Source: Antedon mediterranea
Lineage: Eukaryota > Echinodermata > Crinoidea > Comatulida > Antedonidae
Direction of reading: 5' to 3'
DNA: 64,000 bases
Assembly (NCBI RefSeq): GCF_964355755.1
Contig: NC_092671.1
Coordinates: 37,279,304-37,343,303, forward strand
The notes beneath the pieces are model-generated. The model saw nothing but the letters and a program-made list of their open reading frames with translations, made no database searches and had not been told where the DNA came from. Position numbers and translations under genes: made by a program. Positions 58,069 to 64,000 of this stretch are shown here, piece after piece (within the stretch, counting starts at the first letter, position 1; each line of letters starts with the position of its first letter).

Positions 58069-58944
58069 TTATATATTATTAACAACATTTGGCAAAAGAC
58101 CACATTTAGATTTTAAAATGGTTTATTTTTTCAATGCATATGATTTTTTAATTATTTGACCAACATTTACAGAAAGATATTACAACATACGTAAGAAAAA
58201 TGAAAGGCCTAAGCAGAGTTAAGCTTTGCTCGGAGGTCAATAAATAAATAAATAAACACTAACTTCCAGAGAGCATCGAGCAATATCATCTGCCGAGATG
58301 CACTTTCACTACTGTGATAGTAGACTTACCTTTCCGGTAGAAGTGCAGTATTCACAGTACTATGACAAATACCCCCACGCTACCACTAAATAAACCAATT
58401 GATGTACCGTAACTTAACTATTGTATTAATCTTCATATTGCTCATTGTGTTTAATTCTGTATATTTTGTATAATGTATTTAACTACTCAGTTCGCAATTC
58501 AGTTTATACTGCCATGAATTGTTTTATGTATATACTTTTTGATGAATAAAGATACCAAAATATAATTGATGCATAACATAAAATAACAGTACAATAATAC
58601 TTGACTATAAGTTCAAACAATAATATTCCATCTTTACAGGTATGACCAAATTTACATTAAACTCCCACATACTATATTATACCATATTTTTTCTAATACA
58701 ATCATTTATAACTATTATACCACCCACAGTCGAATACAATAATAAAACCAGATTGACAATTCTAATTTCATTTGAAAAAGTACTCAAGAATTCTAGTTTG
58801 TATACCTAAAAGATTAATGAACTCCCAAGAAAGTAAGTCTACACCATATAATATATCTATATAACTTTATTTATATTAATTGCCAGGTATATGTCACAAC
58901 TTCTTAGAGGATGATTCAAGGATGTTTCACTCGCTCGTTAGCAT

Positions 58945-61900
58945 CTAATCAAGAAACTTCCTGTTTTCATTAGCACCAAACAAAGCTGTTCGTATCTGTG
59001 GTAACATCTAAAAATAAAATTGTTTAAATATTTAAATATATATGTAAAATGAAATACTGAAAGATGAGGGCGTAGCTATTTGATCACTGGTGCACGTACA
59101 TACAACTAGTGCTGTTCCGCCATACCACGACGAGAGTCGCTTTCCAATCAGGTTTGAACAATACCATGAAAGCCCCAGTGGTCTAATTGTTAGGACAGCT
59201 GCATATCAAGCAGAAGGTTCTGAGTTTGAATCTCGGTTGGGGCGACTTTTTCTCATTCTCACAGATTTCCTCATCTTATCGTTTCAAATTAATTAATTAA
59301 ATTTCAGTATATCACCGAGCGATTTAGAATTTATTCGGTGCCTGTGATGTTTATAAAATATATATATGAAATACTATCAAAATACAGACTGATGAACTAG
59401 CAACATAAAAAAATTGAGCAAATATTAAACTTAAATATTTGTACTGTAACTTAACAGCTTCAATAAGGGACCACCTCAAATTAGAACAGAGAATTTATTC
59501 ATTTGAAAAGCCACAAAAGGTTTGATGGGCCGATTATGTAGATATATGGCTAAGATTCAATAATCAATATTGCTGCCGGGTCCTATCCTGTAAATTTTCC
59601 CTGGGGACACCAAATAAGGGGGGTAAAAAATCGATTTAATCATGTGAAAAGTCACACAGAAAAAAGTTGTTGGACATCGTCCCCATATGTGTATACAATG
59701 CTAAAACTGCAATGACAGCAACTTTATCCTGTAAGTTGCCCGAGACAGTAGCCTCAAGTGACCAATGGTGTTATTCACGTCAAGAGCCACACGGCTAATT
59801 CCTTTTGCATTGTAACACATTGGGATGCACAAAAATACCACTGACAGCAACTTTATCCTGTACAGTAAGTTGCCCCAGACAGTAGCCCAGTATCCAAACA
59901 ATTTCCGATTCACCCCCTACAAGATTTAATAACTCGAAGAGTCACACAGCTAGTTCCTTTTGGATTGTATCTATTACCCATGACTTTGGGATAGGCCTAT
60001 ACGAAAATACCATCGACAGCAATGTCTCAAATTTCCGATTCCGGTCCTCTACAAGATTTAATAAATCGAAAACAACGGCTAATTCTTTTTTTTAACTGTT
60101 ACACATTGAGCTATACGAAATTATAATAATTACAGTATAATATAGATATATGGTAATTATGTGAAAACATACGGCATTAGATCTGACCCTTCGGGATACA
60201 TTGTGTCACAGATTAACCCTAAAATATAAGATGAATCATTTAAAAACATAGATGCCTAAATGATTTAATGTGTCGAATGACTAAATTTCTTAATTATCAT
60301 TGTCTTCTTCTTCTTTGTCCCATCATCATTCCATGGATTGCTTACATACTGTATCTATGTTATAGGCCTACATAACTATCTGTATCAGAACCAAAATCCG
60401 ACTACAGGCCACATTTTCTTCATATAAGTTATCAGGATCACATCAAATATAACGTTTCCTGGTTCTTATTCTCCTGTCAATGTTTAGTGGTAGCGATGGC
60501 CCATCGAGGCACTTAGTGACCATCCCATCATTATAAATCCCAAATTCAGCGGATGCGGATTCTGGGCAAGGGTGTGTACTCACAGGGGGCAGTAAAATAG
60601 ATATTATGCGGAATTAAAGCTATGGCTATATAAGATATCGTGATAGAGGAATAACTAAAGCAAGTCCGTTTAGTAAAAGCACTATTCTTTCGAATTGCAT
60701 GTTAGTAAACCTGGACACTGACTAAACTCAAGATCAGTGCTTTTGAGTTATGATATCATAATTGGCGTATGCTACATCGAAAATTCAGAAGCTAACAGGA
60801 TAAAGTTGTAGCCTGTCATGAGTGTATCCGAATGTGTACAGTTCCAATAAAAAAGAATAAGCCATGTTAGCTCTTCACATGATGAAACCTGTCTGGGCCA
60901 ACTTAGAGATTAAAGTTGCTGTCATGAGTATTTTCGTATTGTAAGTGGAATTAGTCGTCTATTCACACGCTTAAATTTTAGTATAGGTTGATAGTAATTG
61001 TTTGGGTTACTGTCTGGGGAAAACATTGCTGCTGGCTAACATGTATTTTTTATATCTCAATGGTATTTTCGTATATCCCAAGGGTAATAATTACAATGCA
61101 AAACAAATTATCAGTGTGGTTAAATCTTGTAGTGGCTGGGGAATGTGTAGGCTACTGTCTTGGGCAACGTACAGAATAAAGTTGCTGTCAATGGTATTTT
61201 CGTATATCCCCTGCAATGGAAAGTTATAACAATATGCTGTGTGGCTTTTTCTCATGCTTAAATCTTGTATGGCCCAACAGCCTTTTTTGGGCTACTGTCT
61301 GGGGCAACTTACAGGATAAAGTTGCTGTCAATGGTATTTTTACATTATGTACACATATGGGGACGATGTCCAACAACTTTTATCCGTGTGGCTTTTCACA
61401 TAATTAAATCGATTTTTCCACTTTACTCTGACCAATAAGTCATCTACTCTAACTAAATTGTCTAGATATTGGTACTGGTATATTGATATCACAGATGTCA
61501 ACCAGCCTTTTGGAGATAAATCTATGCATTATAAACCCATGATTTACTAGTAAACTGTGATTGATTGATATTGATTATTTGGTAGCGAGACAATTCGGTC
61601 CGGGACTATTTGTCTCACCAAGTGGGCTGAATTGCTCGTGGCCATACCGTCCTGAATTTGATTATTTGCCTACCTGCTGGTTGATCTGGTTTAGTCTACT
61701 GTCAAGAGAATTGCTAACTTTTATCTTTGCATTTTGAGCCAGTAACTCAATACCACCAGAACTGTAAAAAAATATTGAATTGAAAACAGCATGATTAATT
61801 AATTTGCTTCCAATTATAAATTTGTAATACATGAAGAACACGAACTGCAGCAATTGGCTGGTATGCAAGATGACGATAGCAACAGAAGTGACAAAATTAA

Positions 61901-62535
61901 AGACCCATTTCCTACGTTTTTTTAGATCTAATTTAAGGTCACAAACTACATTAATGTAAACATAAATACTATATGGTCCTATTGAGTTCTGTTCTTCTGT
62001 AATTCACCCACTTTTCGATCAATCGATCGTGAGGCCAAAAATAAATAGAAGACTCCTAACTTTTCAGCGAAAATACTGGGTTTCCCCAATTTGTATCAAC
62101 GGAGTCAAAAACAGAAAGATAATTAATGCAGCAACTATACAACGTCAGGCAAGGCCTATAGCTCAATTTCAATCATACGATGTTCGTACATTACCGATGT
62201 TAACCAGCTAGGCCTACAAAACTAAAAGACCGTCCACGAGAGGTCATTCGCCGCGAGCTACTTTAGGTGGTGCATTGTTTCTCTCTTTTTATCATAATTT
62301 AGCATAAAACATACAGTACATTCAAGACAAGGAATATATGCATTATTTTTACAAACGTCAAAAATTGTAGTGAATGGGTCTTTAATGAACAAAATGTATG
62401 ACAAATAATAATTAACATATAACATTAATGTATAACTTACACGTGAGCTCCTAAATGATGATCCTTACTAACGGTAACACTCACATCTTTCTTAGTTGCT
62501 TCTTTGTATTTTTCTATTGTTTTATCGATTACACC
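58945..62535 (-). CDS. ATP6V1E1: V-type proton ATPase subunit E, C-terminal three exons
   Basis: Minus-strand exons 62535-62441, 61761-61674 and 59007-58945 join in frame to give GVIDKTIEKYKEATKKDVSV, HVSGGIELLAQNAKIKVSNS, LDSRLNQINQQ and MLPQIRTALFGANENRKFLD followed by TAG. This is the conserved C-terminal third of the V1 peripheral-stalk subunit E (IKVSNTLESRLDLIAQQ and MPEVRxxLFGANxNRKFxD in vertebrates), which with subunit G links the catalytic head to the membrane sector of the proton pump. Splice sites: acceptors TTAAG, TACAG, TTTAG; donors GTAAGT, GTAGGC. Upstream exons were not found before 64000 and should lie beyond the window. Paralogue E1 or E2 cannot be told apart; the symbol is by family. 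Confidence 0.93.
59050..59345 (+). repeat. Element with tRNA-like module (copy 2, V-ATPase intron)
   Basis: 59172-59243 is tRNA-like: GCCCCAGTGGTCTAATTGTT, anticodon stem CTGC/GCAG around ATATCAA, B-box region GAGTTTGAATC, end GGTTGGGGC. The flanks match 15185-15430 (opposite strand) and 48055-48245. Confidence 0.75.
59624..61419. mobile_element. 1.8-kb long inverted-repeat element (V-ATPase intron)
   Basis: Ends TAAAAAATCGATTTAATCAT and its near complement at about 61402-61419 delimit arms of several hundred bp. The arms hold repeated units with AGCAACTTTATCCTGTA on the left and TACAGGATAAAGTTGCT on the right. Arms are about 450-500 bp with an unrelated centre at about 60200-60850. No protein. 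Confidence 0.75.
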
Positions 62536-62539
62536 CTTA

Positions 62540-64000
62540 AAAAAAATTGACAATTTTTTATTGAGAAAGTGATTCAACTAATTTATTAGTAAAAAGATAT
62601 GGCACACATGGCGTTTCATATATACTTGAGCTGGAATCTATTTAAAATACAAATGATGATGGACTAACATCATAAAAAGACAATTACTAGACACTTTGTG
62701 CAAATACAGTATCAGACTTCTAAAAATCGTCAATGAATTAATTTAATTGGCTGATAACGTTTGTTTACAACCAATATACATATATAATTTAAAGTAAAAG
62801 ATGCACAATTATAAACAGTATAGAAAAAAAACTATATATTATAAACATAAAATACAATATTATTCGTTCATAAAATTAAGTACGTTGTTATTATTATTAT
62901 TATTTAAGATTATTATTAGTATATGGGTCATTCCATACAAAATCACCCAAAAAAAATGACATTTTAAACCCTACTTTCTTCAAATTTGCCCAAATTTGGT
63001 TTTTGGGTTAGTTTTAGCCAAAAAACCTGAAATTTTTAATTTGAGCGGCATACGACCAACGGTTCGCGCGCTACGCGTCGTCGTTTCTTTGCGATTTTGC
63101 GCAAAATATAAATTTCAATCATCTGTTGATAATAAGACAACTTATTACGACCAAATCGATATTTCATTTGTCTAATTATGGTCTAACAAATAATAACTGA
63201 CAGAATTCAATATCAATAAAGCTCAATATTATGAACAATTCAGTACAGAATTTTATGAGGTGATATTTATACAGAATTTATATTACTAACACGAACTTAA
63301 TCATAAAAACTACTAAGAAATAAATGAACAAAATACAATGAACAAAAATGTAAAATAATGATGAACAGCAAAGAACAATCAATGTTTTCAAAGTTATCAT
63401 CAAACAAAAAAAATGATTCAATTTGCTTGAAAGTGTGAAAAGAGTGCCATAAACTGTACATCCTTGGCTAACCAAATGGGGTAATCAAATGGTGTACAGA
63501 TGTTTACCTAAGTAATAATTATTTTGTATGGAGCATGAAAATATAATTAAAGCATTGTTATAGTCTTGAGAGTGACACCCATAGTATTAAGAGGTAAATT
63601 TGGTAGTGATATAACTGAGAGTAAAATATCGGTATTTTTTATATCGTCGATGTATAAGACGCACCTTATATTTCATCAAAACAATGTTGTAATCAATATT
63701 ATTGTAATACTATATTTTGTTATATCTACAACGGCGTCCTTTATTTAGGTTTTTTCTTACCTAGGCTCGGCCGCGCCCAGCCTCAACAAGTTGTTTCTAA
63801 CTTGTTATTCATGAGTTTCGCACCCGCAACATCGAGTGCATGACCGTGTGTGTAACACGCACGTGTGTGGGCTAGCCTCGCTCGATTATTTCGAGAGGGC
63901 GCACGTTTTCACGGACAATCGTATTCGATTAGTATCTATGTATTCGAGAAGTGTGTACGCTAGGTCCATGCTATAATCAACTGGAGAATATACTAGTCGA
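62540..64000. other. V-ATPase upstream intron, repeats
   Basis: No further exon was recognised. A GGTCATTCCATACAAAATCA repeat with CGGCATACGACCAACGG is at about 62924-63075, and a GC-richer segment (CTCGGCCGCGCCCAGCC) is near 63764-63900. Confidence 0.4.

Noticed and set aside
62029-62211. 60-codon plus-strand frame in the V-ATPase intron
   Set aside because: No recognisable motif and it lies antisense within an intron.

Overview
This is 64 kb of AT-rich animal nuclear DNA from an invertebrate. Genes are split by GT-AG introns. Orthologues of vertebrate housekeeping genes sit in a matrix crowded with non-LTR retrotransposon fragments, tRNA-derived SINEs, MITEs, fold-back elements, minisatellites and one satellite array. 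The gene content (NGLY1, PPOX, a V-ATPase subunit, a class I cytokine receptor, an intronless TRIM-NHL gene) and the frequent AGGCCTA words suggest a marine deuterostome invertebrate, possibly an echinoderm. That placement is inference; nothing here names the species.

Five protein genes can be read, all on the minus strand. From right to left in transcription order they are: the last three exons of the V-ATPase subunit E gene (58945-62535); a class I cytokine receptor of the gp130/Domeless type (39143-48611, 14 exons, first exon(s) not found); protoporphyrinogen oxidase PPOX (24774-33131, 10 exons, complete, 493 aa); peptide-N-glycanase NGLY1 (15789-23710, 12 exons, complete, 616 aa); and an intronless 722-aa TRIM protein with RING, B-boxes, coiled coil, filamin-like region and NHL repeats (7000-9168). 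For NGLY1, PPOX and the receptor I joined exons by hand; splice phases agree and total lengths are multiples of three, which supports the models. The genes have no obvious joint function: heme synthesis, glycoprotein quality control, proton pumping, ubiquitin signalling and cytokine signalling.

Left part (1-15.5 kb): a duplicated non-coding block flanks the TRIM gene, with a 15-copy 48/54-bp minisatellite in the left copy only; a decayed non-LTR retrotransposon lies at 3.2-5.9 kb; and a roughly 186-bp satellite of 19 units, each built around an inverted-repeat core, fills 11.5-14.9 kb.

Middle part (15.8-48.6 kb): NGLY1, PPOX and the receptor, with introns loaded with copies of one palindromic MITE of about 150 bp. 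The 3' half of the receptor gene was duplicated (33171-37150 and 37682-43800). The copy nearer PPOX has decayed: the membrane/Box1 exon is truncated and the tail exon has stop codons. The other copy is intact but later took a 1.87-kb terminal-inverted-repeat element with a visible target duplication.

Right part (48.6-64 kb): mostly repeats, including a 1.23-kb fold-back element with a 9-bp target duplication, a mirrored first-exon-like segment, a widely found CTCCGCCAAGGAGG repeat and a long inverted-repeat element inside a V-ATPase intron. The missing 5' end of the receptor should lie in this stretch, before 58.9 kb.
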